A stretch of 8,495 bases of DNA from Firmicutes bacterium ADurb.Bin467 (GTDB lineage: Bacteria; Bacillota; Clostridia; Christensenellales; Aristaeellaceae). Shown piece by piece: positions 1-6,297 of this stretch. The translations under genes were made by a program, and so were the position numbers. Below the pieces are notes generated by a model. That model ran no database searches, was not told the origin of the DNA, and was given only the letters and a program-made list of their open reading frames with translations. Location of the stretch: positions 1-8,495 of the forward strand of contig MWAC01000290.1 of NCBI GenBank assembly GCA_002068815.1. Direction: 5' to 3'. Each line of letters begins with the position of its first letter. Within the stretch, counting starts at the first letter, position 1.

Positions 1-704
1 TCGCAGTTTACGCGGTCGGAGAGCAGCGCCGCGCCCGCCGCGCCCGGCTCGCGGTGCGTCAGCCCGCGCATGCCGTTGAACAGGTGCGTCGCCTGCGTGA
101 CGCCCCGCCGTATGCCCTCCATCGCCTCCTGATAGGTCGCGTTCGTGTGGCCCATCGCGGCCACGATGCCGCGCTCGGCGCACCACTGAACGAACTCCGG
201 ATATTTTTCCGGCGCGGTGATGACGATGCGCAGGATGTCCGCATACGGCGCGAGAAAGTCGGTGTCCGGCGGCAGGATCAGATTCGGGTTGTGCGCGCCC
301 TTTTTCTCGACCGAGATGAACACGCCCTCCATGTGCGCGCCGTGCACCTTCGCGCCCCTGCCCTTGCCCATCGTCGCGCGCACCGCGTCGAGCGCGGCCC
401 CGACCGCAGGCAGCGGCGCGGTCGCGACCGTCGGGAGAAACCCCGTCACGCCGTCCTTCAACAGCTTCCCGGCGATGAACTCGACCGCGTCGGCCGTCCC
501 CTCGAGCACCTCGCGCCCGCAGTAGCCGTGCGTGTGGACGTCGATCAGCCCCGGGAACAGGAACCGGCCCCCGGCGTCGATGATCTCGATCCCCTCGGGG
601 ACATGCTCCGGCGCGACCGCCTCGATCGTCTCCCCGAACAGCAGCGCGCTGTTTTCCAGGATCTCGTTCTCCAGAACGATGTTCGCGTTTACAATCGCCC
701 TCAT
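1..704 (-). CDS. nagA: N-acetylglucosamine-6-phosphate deacetylase, N-terminal part (cut by window edge)
   Basis: This frame is open from an ATG at 704 to the left edge, giving 234 complete codons; the C-terminus lies outside. It is an amidohydrolase that matches NagA, the cytoplasmic enzyme that removes the acetyl group from GlcNAc-6-phosphate. Visible landmarks, which I recall from the NagA family, are GLIDVHTHG with an HxH metal pair (H57, H59), HMEGVF with metal ligand E126, KKGAHNPN (residues 134-141), GHTNATY with H186, ATHLFNGM with H207, and REPGAAGA near the edge. The catalytic Asp (D273 in E. coli NagA) lies beyond the window. The start overlaps the previous gene's stop by four bases (ATGA), with GGAGG four bases upstream of the ATG, so translation is probably coupled. 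Substitutions to note are EGVF for the usual EGP(F/W), and NGM for NAM. A related deacetylase for N-acetylgalactosamine-6-phosphate (AgaA type) is a possible alternative. Confidence 0.9.
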   Translation of the reverse strand, partial: MRAIVNANIVLENEILENSALLFGETIEAVAPEHVPEGIEIIDAGGRFLFPGLIDVHTHGYCGREVLEGTADAVEFIAGKLLKDGVTGFLPTVATAPLPAVGAALDAVRATMGKGRGAKVHGAHMEGVFISVEKKGAHNPNLILPPDTDFLAPYADILRIVITAPEKYPEFVQWCAERGIVAAMGHTNATYQEAMEGIRRGVTQATHLFNGMRGLTHREPGAAGAALLSDRVNC

Positions 705-1549
705 AGCGCCTCCATGTGCCTGCGCAAAAACACGACCGCGTCCGCGATGTCCTTGCCGGCAGCCTCCTTCGCCTCCCGCTCGATCGTCAAAAACCCGCGG
801 AAGCCGATGTCGCGAAGCGCCGCGAGGTACTCGGGCCACTTCACGTCCCCCTCGCCCAGCGCAACTTCGCAGCCCATGCCGAGCGCGCGCGCGCCGTCGA
901 TGCCCTTCTCCGCGAACACGCCGTAGTAATCTTCGCCGGTCGTCGGCTTTAAGCTCACGCCGTCCTTCGCGTGCGTGTGGACGATCAGGTCGCCCGCCGT
1001 GAACACGCCCGCCGCCGGGTCCTCGCGCAGCACCATGGCGAGGTTCGCCGGGTCGTAGTTGATCTTGATGCCTTCGCCGCACTCGAGGCAGAAGTCGCGA
1101 AGCCTCGCAACCGGCTCCGGCCCGGTTTCGACCGCGATGCACGCGCCGAGCGCGTCCGCGAAGCGCCCGATCTCGCGGCAGGCGCCGAGCAGCACCTTGT
1201 ACGCGTCGCTCTCCGGGTCCGCGGGGACGACGCCGAGATGCGTCGTCACGATCGAGCAGTCGAGCCGCTTTGCGAGCAGCAGTGTCCGCTTCAGATATTC
1301 GAGCTTCTTCGGGTTGTCCTCCCGGCGGCAGAGCCCGTGGCCGCCGAGCTCGCCGCAGAGCGCGGTCGCGACCTGGTGGCAGTCCCGGAGCGTCCTTTTG
1401 ACCTTTTCGACGTCCGCGGTCAGCGGGTCGAGCTCGCCCGCGGCGTAGAGCTGCACGCCCTCCGCGCCGACGACCTCGCTCATCCGGATGCCCTCGTAGA
1501 GCCCGACGCCGAACCAGTCGGCCAGCGTCCCGATCTTGAAGTATTCCAT
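701..1549 (-). CDS. Sugar phosphate isomerase/epimerase, TIM barrel (xylose isomerase-like), enzyme 2
   Basis: A 282-residue cytoplasmic protein of the AP-endonuclease-2/xylose-isomerase-like TIM-barrel superfamily, which includes IolE, IolI and ketose 3-epimerases. Likely metal ligands follow the usual four-residue pattern: E141 in AVETGPEP, D166 in NYDPANL, H193 (or H191) in VHTHAKDG, and E257 in LTIERE. The segment LGEGDVKWPEYL before the last strand is also typical. No signal peptide or membrane segment is seen. The frame stays open far upstream (to about 2176), but the ATG at 1549 is chosen because AGGAGG sits four bases before it and the protein then begins like a normal barrel (strand 1, KIGTLADWFG). 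It starts 8 bases after the permease 2 stop and overlaps nagA by 4 bases. The substrate cannot be read from sequence; context suggests a sugar or acid that arrives through the transporter encoded just upstream. Confidence 0.88.
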   Translation of the reverse strand: MEYFKIGTLADWFGVGLYEGIRMSEVVGAEGVQLYAAGELDPLTADVEKVKRTLRDCHQVATALCGELGGHGLCRREDNPKKLEYLKRTLLLAKRLDCSIVTTHLGVVPADPESDAYKVLLGACREIGRFADALGACIAVETGPEPVARLRDFCLECGEGIKINYDPANLAMVLREDPAAGVFTAGDLIVHTHAKDGVSLKPTTGEDYYGVFAEKGIDGARALGMGCEVALGEGDVKWPEYLAALRDIGFRGFLTIEREAKEAAGKDIADAVVFLRRHMEAL

Positions 1550-1553
1550 ATAT

Positions 1554-1559
1554 CCTCCT
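1554..1559 (-). promoter_or_regulatory. Shine-Dalgarno of epimerase 2, overlapping the permease 2 stop codon
   Basis: AGGAGG lies four bases before the ATG at 1549 and shares its first two bases with the TAG stop of permease 2 (1560-1558). It settles the start of epimerase 2 against the long upstream extension of the same frame. A ribosome finishing permease 2 stops directly on this site, which suggests re-initiation. Confidence 0.8.
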
Positions 1560-2532
1560 ACTGCCGGATCGGCTTCGCGCGGTTGTAGAGCGTCAGCAAT
1601 ATCACCATCACGAGCCCGAGCACGAGGTTGCGAACCGGCTGGCTGATGTCGAGCACGGTGAGCCCGTTGCTCAACACGATCATGACCAGCGAGCCCGTGA
1701 TGCTCCCGAAGTACGAGCCGACGCCGCCGACGAACAGCGAGCCGCCGACGATGACCGCGACGAGCGAGTTGTACGCGTAGTTGTCGAAGAGCTGGCACTG
1801 GCTCATGCCCATGTAGCCCGCGCCGAGCACGCCCGCGACCGCCGAGAACACGCCCGAGAGCACGAACGTCAATACGCGGATCTTCCTCGTGTTGATGCCG
1901 TTCAGCCGCGCGGCGGACTCGTTGTTGCCGGTGAGGTAGAGCTGCTTTCCGAACCGCGAGCGGTGGATCAGGAAAAACGCGAGCGCCCAGATGACGACCG
2001 CGTACATCGTCGCCGCCGGGATCAGCCCGAAGATGCGGTACTGCACGGTCTTTTTGAACAGCGCCGCCGCGACGCCGGTCGGCATGCCGCCGGTGAACAC
2101 GTATTGGAGCCGCGTCACGACGTAGGAGACCGCGAGCGTGATGACGATCGGCGGAAGTCCCACGCGCACCGCGCACACGCCGTTGAGAAGTCCGATCGCC
2201 GCGCCCATCGCGACCGTCGCCAATATCACCTGAGCGAACCGGCCGCCCTGCCCCTGCATGATGCCGGTCGTGATGACCGCCGCCATCGACATCACCGAGC
2301 CGACGGACAGATCGACGCCGCCGGAGATGACGACCATCGTCTGCCCGGCCGCGGCGAAGCTCAAAAGCATCGTCTGCACGAGGATCGAGCCGAACGTGTT
2401 GATGTTCAAGGACTTCGGGTTGATGAGGACCGTGATCAGGAGCAGGAACAGCGCGATCACGAGCGCCATGCCCGGCCGGTTGTACTTCACGAAGCGCCGG
2501 ATGCGCAACCCGCTTCCCATCCTATCCGCCAT
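1558..2532 (-). CDS. Sugar ABC transporter permease 2 (BPD_transp_2 / RbsC-like)
   Basis: A 324-residue integral membrane protein with many hydrophobic segments (for example about residues 22-37, 52-70, 100-120, 172-190, 220-240 and 278-315). It carries the hallmarks of the ribose-type permease family: GGVDLSVGS at 71-79, the cytoplasmic coupling loop RFGKQLYLTGNNESAARLNGI at about 193-213, and the glycine-rich GGSLFVGGVGSYFG at 263-276. It should form one half of the transmembrane pore with permease 1. Start choice: the ATG at 2532 has GGGGTGA five bases upstream; an in-frame GTG at 2541 would add three residues but has only a weak ribosome site. The start overlaps the end of permease 1 by 11 bases, so coupled translation is likely. 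Two different permeases beside one ATPase recall heteromeric systems such as LsrC/LsrD and YtfT/YjfF, but the substrate cannot be inferred from this. Confidence 0.93.
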   Translation of the reverse strand: MADRMGSGLRIRRFVKYNRPGMALVIALFLLLITVLINPKSLNINTFGSILVQTMLLSFAAAGQTMVVISGGVDLSVGSVMSMAAVITTGIMQGQGGRFAQVILATVAMGAAIGLLNGVCAVRVGLPPIVITLAVSYVVTRLQYVFTGGMPTGVAAALFKKTVQYRIFGLIPAATMYAVVIWALAFFLIHRSRFGKQLYLTGNNESAARLNGINTRKIRVLTFVLSGVFSAVAGVLGAGYMGMSQCQLFDNYAYNSLVAVIVGGSLFVGGVGSYFGSITGSLVMIVLSNGLTVLDISQPVRNLVLGLVMVILLTLYNRAKPIRQ

Positions 2533-3574
2533 ATTTCTCACCCCGCTTCAACTGTTTGACAAAGCCCTGTTTGAGCGTCTCGCGCTGCGCCTTCGCGGTG
2601 ATGATCGTCGCGAGCAGCCCCAGGAAGATGATGGTGTCGCTGACGAGGTTCTGCCAGTAGGAGTTGATCATCAGGCCCTGTATGGCCTTCGTCAGGAAGT
2701 TGAACAGGTAGTAGACGGCGTTCTGCACGATCACCAGGAAGCCCGCGCCGAACAGCCCGCAGCTGAGCGTCCCCCAGCCGCCGAAGTTCATGCCGCCGAG
2801 CATGCACGCCGAGAGCGAGCGTATGCCGTATTCCTCGGCCTGCAGCGGGTTCCCGGACGCGTTCGACGCCGTCAGGCACAGCCCCGCGAGGCCGACGATG
2901 AAACCCTTGATCAGGAACGCCTTCATCTGCACGCGCTCGGGGTTGATGCCGACGGCGTAGGCGTTTCGCGGGTTGTTGCCGACCGCGTACATGTGCCTTC
3001 CGTAGCGCGTGCGCTTGATGTACTGCCAGATAAGCAGCACGGCCAGAAGAATCAGCGCCGCGAACGGCAGGAAGCCGAACAGCACGGAATCGTAGGTCTT
3101 GTAGATGATCTTCTCGACCTTGCCCTGCGGCTCTCCCATGATCAGCACGTTGACGCCCTTGATGATGTATGTAATCGAGAACGTCGTCAAGAGCGCCGGC
3201 AGCCGGAGCTTCACGATGCAGAAGCCGCAGAACAGAGAGATCAGCACGCCGCCCGTCAGCGCGCACGCCCAGCCGAGGCCGACGGGCACGCCGAGTTCCT
3301 GCGGCAACATGATCGCGATGACGTTTACGAACGCGAGCTGTATGCCGGTCGAGAGATCCAGCACGCCGCACATCATGAGCACCGACTGCCCGAGACAGGT
3401 CAAAATCAGCGGCATGTTCTTCGAGAGCAGTATGCGGAAGTTGCTGACGGTGAAAAACTTCGCCGGGGTCTGGATGATGATGTTGAGCGCGAGCACCGCC
3501 ATGAACAGGCAGAACCCGGTGAACACCGGCTGCCTGCGAAAGTGCCCCCACCGGCGCCGAATCGCCTCAGCCAT
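2522..3574 (-). CDS. Sugar ABC transporter permease 1 (BPD_transp_2 / RbsC-like)
   Basis: A 350-residue membrane protein of the CUT2 permease family and the partner of permease 2. Hydrophobic stretches occur at about residues 17-34, 54-70, 78-92, 100-122, 126-146, 166-184, 218-236, 270-292 and 308-326. The coupling loop RYGRHMYAVGNNPRNAYAVGI (about 190-210) matches the family, as does the late glycine-rich segment LGGMNFGGWGTLSCG. The motif usually read as GGIDLSVG is altered to CGVLDLSTG (69-77). After the last membrane segment there is a basic, polar tail (about 327-350) that permease 2 does not have. The ATG at 3574 is preferred: AAGGAGG lies nine bases upstream and the start overlaps the ATPase stop by eight bases (ATGGCTGA). 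An ATG at 3598 would add eight mostly basic residues and overlap the ATPase by 32 bases. Function and partners are secure at family level; the transported sugar is unknown. Confidence 0.92.
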   Translation of the reverse strand: MAEAIRRRWGHFRRQPVFTGFCLFMAVLALNIIIQTPAKFFTVSNFRILLSKNMPLILTCLGQSVLMMCGVLDLSTGIQLAFVNVIAIMLPQELGVPVGLGWACALTGGVLISLFCGFCIVKLRLPALLTTFSITYIIKGVNVLIMGEPQGKVEKIIYKTYDSVLFGFLPFAALILLAVLLIWQYIKRTRYGRHMYAVGNNPRNAYAVGINPERVQMKAFLIKGFIVGLAGLCLTASNASGNPLQAEEYGIRSLSACMLGGMNFGGWGTLSCGLFGAGFLVIVQNAVYYLFNFLTKAIQGLMINSYWQNLVSDTIIFLGLLATIITAKAQRETLKQGFVKQLKRGEKYGG

Positions 3575-5081
3575 TTGCCCTCTCCTCCTTCTCGGCAAAG
3601 CCCATCATCTCGGCGACGAGCCGCTCCTGCGTCTTGTCCTCGCAGCTTAAAAGCGCCTGCACCCTTCCCTCGTAAAACACGTAGATGCGGTCGGCCAGGT
3701 CCATCAATTCGTCGTTGTCGCTCGAGGACACGACGACCGTCATGCCCTTCTGCGCGCATTGTCTAAGTATCTGGTGAATCTCGCGGCGGGAGGCGATGTC
3801 GACGCCCTTCGTCGGGTCGTCGAGCAGCAACAGCTCCGGCATGACCGCGATCCAGCGCGCGACGATCAGCTTCTGCTGGTTGCCGCCGGAGAGCGAGCTC
3901 GCCGGGTCCTCGAGCTCCCCGACTTTGATGTTGTACTTCTCGACCGCCTCGCGCGCGAAGCCGTTCACCCGCCGGTTGCCGATGAATTTGAAAAGCCCCC
4001 CGGTCGCCGTGCGGCCGACGAACAGGTTCTCGGCGATGGTTCGCAGCGGAAAGATCGCCTCGCGGTTGCGCTCGCCGGAGATGAAGCCTATGCCGTTTTC
4101 GACGGCCTCGGCCGGGCGGCGGAAGCGGACCTCCTTCCCCCGGTAGCGGATCGCGCCCGCCTCGGGCTGGAATTCGCCGAGCAAGAGCCGGATGAACTCC
4201 GACTGCCCCTGCCCGTCGAGCCCGCCGATGCCTAGGATCTCGCCCTTGTAGGCGGTGAGGCTCAAATCCCGCACCTTCGGACTGTATTTCAGGCCGCTCA
4301 CTTCCAGAAGCGCCTCGCCCTCCGCGGCGGCGGCCTGCGCGCCGCACGCCTTCGCCTTGTCGGGGACTTTGCCGGTCATGTGGTAGACGATGCCGTCGAG
4401 GTCGTTGAGCTCGTCCCGCGCGAGCTCCGCGACCGTCTCGCCGTTTCGCATGATCGTCGCGCTGTCGCAGAGCTTCGCGACCTCCTTCATGCGGTGCGTC
4501 ACGTAGACGATCGCGGTGCCCTCGTCGCGGAGCTTCCGAAGGAGCTCGAAGAGCCCCTCGATCTCGTCGTGGTGCAACGTCGCCGTCACCTCGTCCAGAA
4601 GCAGCAGCCGCGGCTTTGCGTAGACGGCCTTCGCGACCTCGAGCATGCTCTGCGTCGAGGGCATCAGCGTCTGCGCGTAGGCGTCGAGGTCGCAGCGGAC
4701 ACGAAAGAGCTTCAACAGCTCCTCGACGTCCCGCCGGTCCTTCTTGACGTCGATCGTTCCGAAGTGCCCGACGGTCTCCTTGTTGAGCTTGATGTTGTCG
4801 ATCACGGTCATCGTGGGAATCAGGCTCAAATCCTGGAAGGCCGTCGCGATGCCGAGCTGCTTCGAGTCGTACGAGGTGCGTATGCGAACGGGCTTTCCGT
4901 CGATGAACACCTCCCCGCCGTCGGGCTTCACGAGCCCCGCGAGCACCTTGACGAGCGTCGACTTCCCGGAGCCGTTCGCGCCGAGCAGCGAGCGTATCTC
5001 GCCCGGGCGGACAGAGAGCGACGCCCCCTTCAGGGCCTTGACGGCGTCGAAGTCCTTCGTGATTCCGCGCATTTCGAACAT
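3567..5081 (-). CDS. Sugar ABC transporter ATP-binding protein, two fused ABC domains (RbsA/MglA-like)
   Basis: A 504-residue cytoplasmic ATPase with two tandem ABC domains, the normal size and plan for CUT2 importers. Domain 1 (about 1-235): Walker A GANGSGKST (34-42), Q-loop Q83, a signature region reading LMPSTQSM (139-146) where RbsA has LSIGDQQM, Walker B LLLLDEVTATL with D163/E164, and H-loop H196. Domain 2 (about 255-500): Walker A reduced to GLDGQGQSE (287-295) with no lysine, a full signature LSGGNQQK (397-404), Walker B LLLLDDPTKGVD with Asp422 where Glu is usual, and SSSD in place of the H-loop, as is normal in the family. Only one composite ATP site looks complete. The ATG at 5081 has a modest GGGG site eight bases upstream; an out-of-frame ATG at 5089 touches that site and is unlikely to be used. 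The stop overlaps permease 1. It should power the two permeases encoded immediately downstream. Confidence 0.95.
   Translation of the reverse strand: MFEMRGITKDFDAVKALKGASLSVRPGEIRSLLGANGSGKSTLVKVLAGLVKPDGGEVFIDGKPVRIRTSYDSKQLGIATAFQDLSLIPTMTVIDNIKLNKETVGHFGTIDVKKDRRDVEELLKLFRVRCDLDAYAQTLMPSTQSMLEVAKAVYAKPRLLLLDEVTATLHHDEIEGLFELLRKLRDEGTAIVYVTHRMKEVAKLCDSATIMRNGETVAELARDELNDLDGIVYHMTGKVPDKAKACGAQAAAAEGEALLEVSGLKYSPKVRDLSLTAYKGEILGIGGLDGQGQSEFIRLLLGEFQPEAGAIRYRGKEVRFRRPAEAVENGIGFISGERNREAIFPLRTIAENLFVGRTATGGLFKFIGNRRVNGFAREAVEKYNIKVGELEDPASSLSGGNQQKLIVARWIAVMPELLLLDDPTKGVDIASRREIHQILRQCAQKGMTVVVSSSDNDELMDLADRIYVFYEGRVQALLSCEDKTQERLVAEMMGFAEKEERANG
3584..3590 (-). promoter_or_regulatory. Shine-Dalgarno deciding the permease 1 start
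   Basis: AAGGAGG lies nine bases upstream of the ATG at 3574, inside the last codons of the ATPase gene. It supports 3574 over the in-frame ATG at 3598. The start and the ATPase stop share the eight bases ATGGCTGA. Confidence 0.75.
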
Positions 5082-5117
5082 GGGCCCATCCCCTTTTTCA
5101 GTTGTTCAGAATACATA

Positions 5118-5156
5118 TGCAAACTCCGCAGCGGACGCGCGGAGGCCGTTTTTGCA
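5118..5156 (-). other. Second imperfect hairpin before the ATPase gene
   Basis: An outer stem TGCAAA/TTTGCA (5118-5123 with 5151-5156) encloses an inner stem CTCCGC/GCGGAG (5124-5129 with 5139-5144), with six unpaired bases on one side only (5145-5150). On the minus strand the inner stem ends in TTT only, too short for a good intrinsic terminator. Together with the neighbouring 10-bp hairpin it makes a tandem structure in the spacer. Confidence 0.45.
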
Positions 5157-5166
5157 GACGGACGCC

Positions 5167-5190
5167 TCCCCGCCGGGCGTCCGGCGGGGA
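5167..5190 (-). terminator. Perfect 10-bp GC-rich hairpin after the binding-protein gene (attenuator or mRNA stabiliser)
   Basis: The arms TCCCCGCCGG and CCGGCGGGGA pair without mismatch around a four-base loop, starting 17 bases after the TAA stop of the binding-protein gene. There is no U-tract directly after it on the minus strand (GGCGTCCGTC follows), so a classical intrinsic terminator is doubtful. Such hairpins after binding-protein genes often protect the upstream message from 3' exonucleases and reduce read-through; that role is inferred here. Confidence 0.55.
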
Positions 5191-5207
5191 AGCGGGGGTG
5201 TTTCCGC

Positions 5208-6245
5208 TTACGCGACGAAGAACTGCTCGAGGCACTCGTCGATCGTGAGCCAGAAGGTCGCCTTGTTGTTCGTGTTCAGCGCCATCATGTAGTCGCGGTA
5301 CTCCTCCTGGTTCTCATAGGAGAACTGGAACGTGGACTTGATGTAGATGCTGTTGTAGTCGGGGTTGCCGTAGATGTCGTCGCGGAGCTCCTTGCCCGCC
5401 AAGAGGTTCAGCGCGATGTTGAGGCCGGTCGCGCCGACGCCCGGGGTGTTGCTGATGAACAGGTAGGGCATGACCTCCGCATCCTTGTTCATCGTCAGCA
5501 TGTTCTGCGCCCAGCCGGTGTGGTCGTCGACCGCAATGACCTTCGGATACTTGGCGCCCGCCTCGTTCAAAGCGTTGAAGATGAAGTACGCCTGGTTCGA
5601 GCAGATGATTCCGTCGTACTCGACGCCGGAATTGATGATCTCGGTCATCAGCTGCTGCGCGAGCGCCGCGTCCCAGTTGTGGTTCACGCGCTTGACGACC
5701 TCGAGCTCGTACTCGGCGATGATGTCGTTGAACGCCTGTTCGCGCTGCTCGTTCGCCGCGTTTCCGTCGATGGCGTCGAACACGATCACCTTGCCGCCCT
5801 TGCCGACCTTCTCTGCGACGTACTTCGCGCCGTCGTACGCCCACTGATACTGGTTCAGGCAGACGTTGATGATCTCGTCGGAATAGTACTCGCAGTCGCA
5901 GTTGATCCAGATCACGCCGGCGTCCTTGGCCTTCTCGATGATCGGATCGAGCCCGGTCGGTGCGATGGGGTCGATGACGATGATGTCATAGGCCTCGTTG
6001 ATGCTCTGCTCGAGCATCTGGGACTCGAGCGACGGGTCCTTGTTCGCCACGAAGGACGAATAGGATACGTCGTAGCCGTACTCCGCCGCGGCCTCCGCGG
6101 CAGCCTGGATGTCCAGCTCGTACTGGGTGCGGTAGGCGTTGCCCTCCACGATCGCGTTGTGAGACGCGACGCGGATGGTCTCCGCGCTTGCGATGCCGCA
6201 TGCCAACAGCGCGATCGCCAGCAGGGTTGCCAGAGCCTTTTTCAT
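5208..6245 (-). CDS. Sugar ABC transporter substrate-binding protein (Peripla_BP_4 / ribose-binding-like)
   Basis: A 345-residue exported protein. Residues 1-21 form a signal peptide (KK, then a hydrophobic run to about residue 15). The mature part is a two-lobed periplasmic-binding-protein fold typical of CUT2 importers: first strand TIRVASHN, the family-like segment LEQSINEAYDIIVIDPIAPTG (about 77-98), GNAANEQREQAF with R168, and VIAVDDHTG (about 237-244), all positions that commonly line the ligand pocket in this fold. Cleavage could be at ASA|E (residue 21) or, if LLAC is a lipobox, at C16. The ATG at 6245 is chosen because AGGAGGAGG lies just upstream; the in-frame ATG at 6290 would add 15 charged residues before the signal peptide. 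Its separation from the ATPase gene by a hairpin-bearing spacer fits the usual over-production of binding protein. The ligand is not identifiable by eye. Confidence 0.94.
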   Translation of the reverse strand: MKKALATLLAIALLACGIASAETIRVASHNAIVEGNAYRTQYELDIQAAAEAAAEYGYDVSYSSFVANKDPSLESQMLEQSINEAYDIIVIDPIAPTGLDPIIEKAKDAGVIWINCDCEYYSDEIINVCLNQYQWAYDGAKYVAEKVGKGGKVIVFDAIDGNAANEQREQAFNDIIAEYELEVVKRVNHNWDAALAQQLMTEIINSGVEYDGIICSNQAYFIFNALNEAGAKYPKVIAVDDHTGWAQNMLTMNKDAEVMPYLFISNTPGVGATGLNIALNLLAGKELRDDIYGNPDYNSIYIKSTFQFSYENQEEYRDYMMALNTNNKATFWLTIDECLEQFFVA

Positions 6246-6251
6246 GATATG

Positions 6252-6260
6252 CCTCCTCCT
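6252..6260 (-). promoter_or_regulatory. Strong Shine-Dalgarno of the binding-protein gene
   Basis: AGGAGGAGG ends six bases before the ATG at 6245. It is the strongest-looking ribosome site in the window and rules out the in-frame ATG at 6290. High translation of the binding protein is expected from it. Confidence 0.8.
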
Positions 6261-6297
6261 TTTATTGTCCACGAAGCGGTCATGCTTCATTGGAATC

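Larger units (their letters stand above)
5082..5207 (-). other. 126-base spacer between binding protein and ATPase genes
   Basis: This is the largest non-coding gap in the cluster. Going downstream from the binding-protein stop it holds a perfect GC hairpin (5167-5190), a second imperfect stem (5118-5156), a short AT-richer stretch (about 5094-5123), and the weak ribosome site of the ATPase gene. Neither stem is followed by a proper U-run. The likely role is mRNA processing or protection, or partial termination that keeps the binding protein in excess over the membrane complex; this is an inference from position and structure. Confidence 0.6.

Noticed and set aside
1550..2176. N-terminal extension of epimerase 2 in its own frame, upstream of the ATG at 1549
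   Set aside because: It runs inside permease 2 in another frame, encodes a basic low-complexity stretch, and the AGGAGG site directly before 1549 together with a normal first barrel strand fixes the start.
2258..3766. A plus-strand frame open for about 500 codons opposite the permease genes
   Set aside because: It is a mirror of the permease reading frames in high-GC DNA; the product is full of Arg, Glu, His and Gln without domain-like patterns, and no ribosome site is evident.
5080..5089. Perfect palindrome ATGGGCCCAT over the ATPase start codon, as an operator
   Set aside because: It is a single ten-base palindrome with no second copy and no spacing for a dimeric regulator; in GC-rich DNA this is likely chance, although it may slightly affect initiation.
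5094..5123. A promoter for the ATPase-to-nagA genes in the AT-richer part of the spacer
   Set aside because: TATTCT is a poor -10 candidate and the matching -35 position falls in GCGGAG of the hairpin; nothing close to a consensus pair is present.
6273..6288. GAAGC/GCTTC hairpin between epimerase 1 and the binding-protein gene
   Set aside because: Five base pairs with a six-base loop and no U-run; easily found by chance.
6246..6290. Binding protein starting at the ATG at 6290
   Set aside because: It would put 15 charged residues (including RRR) before the signal peptide and would place the strong AGGAGGAGG site inside the coding region.
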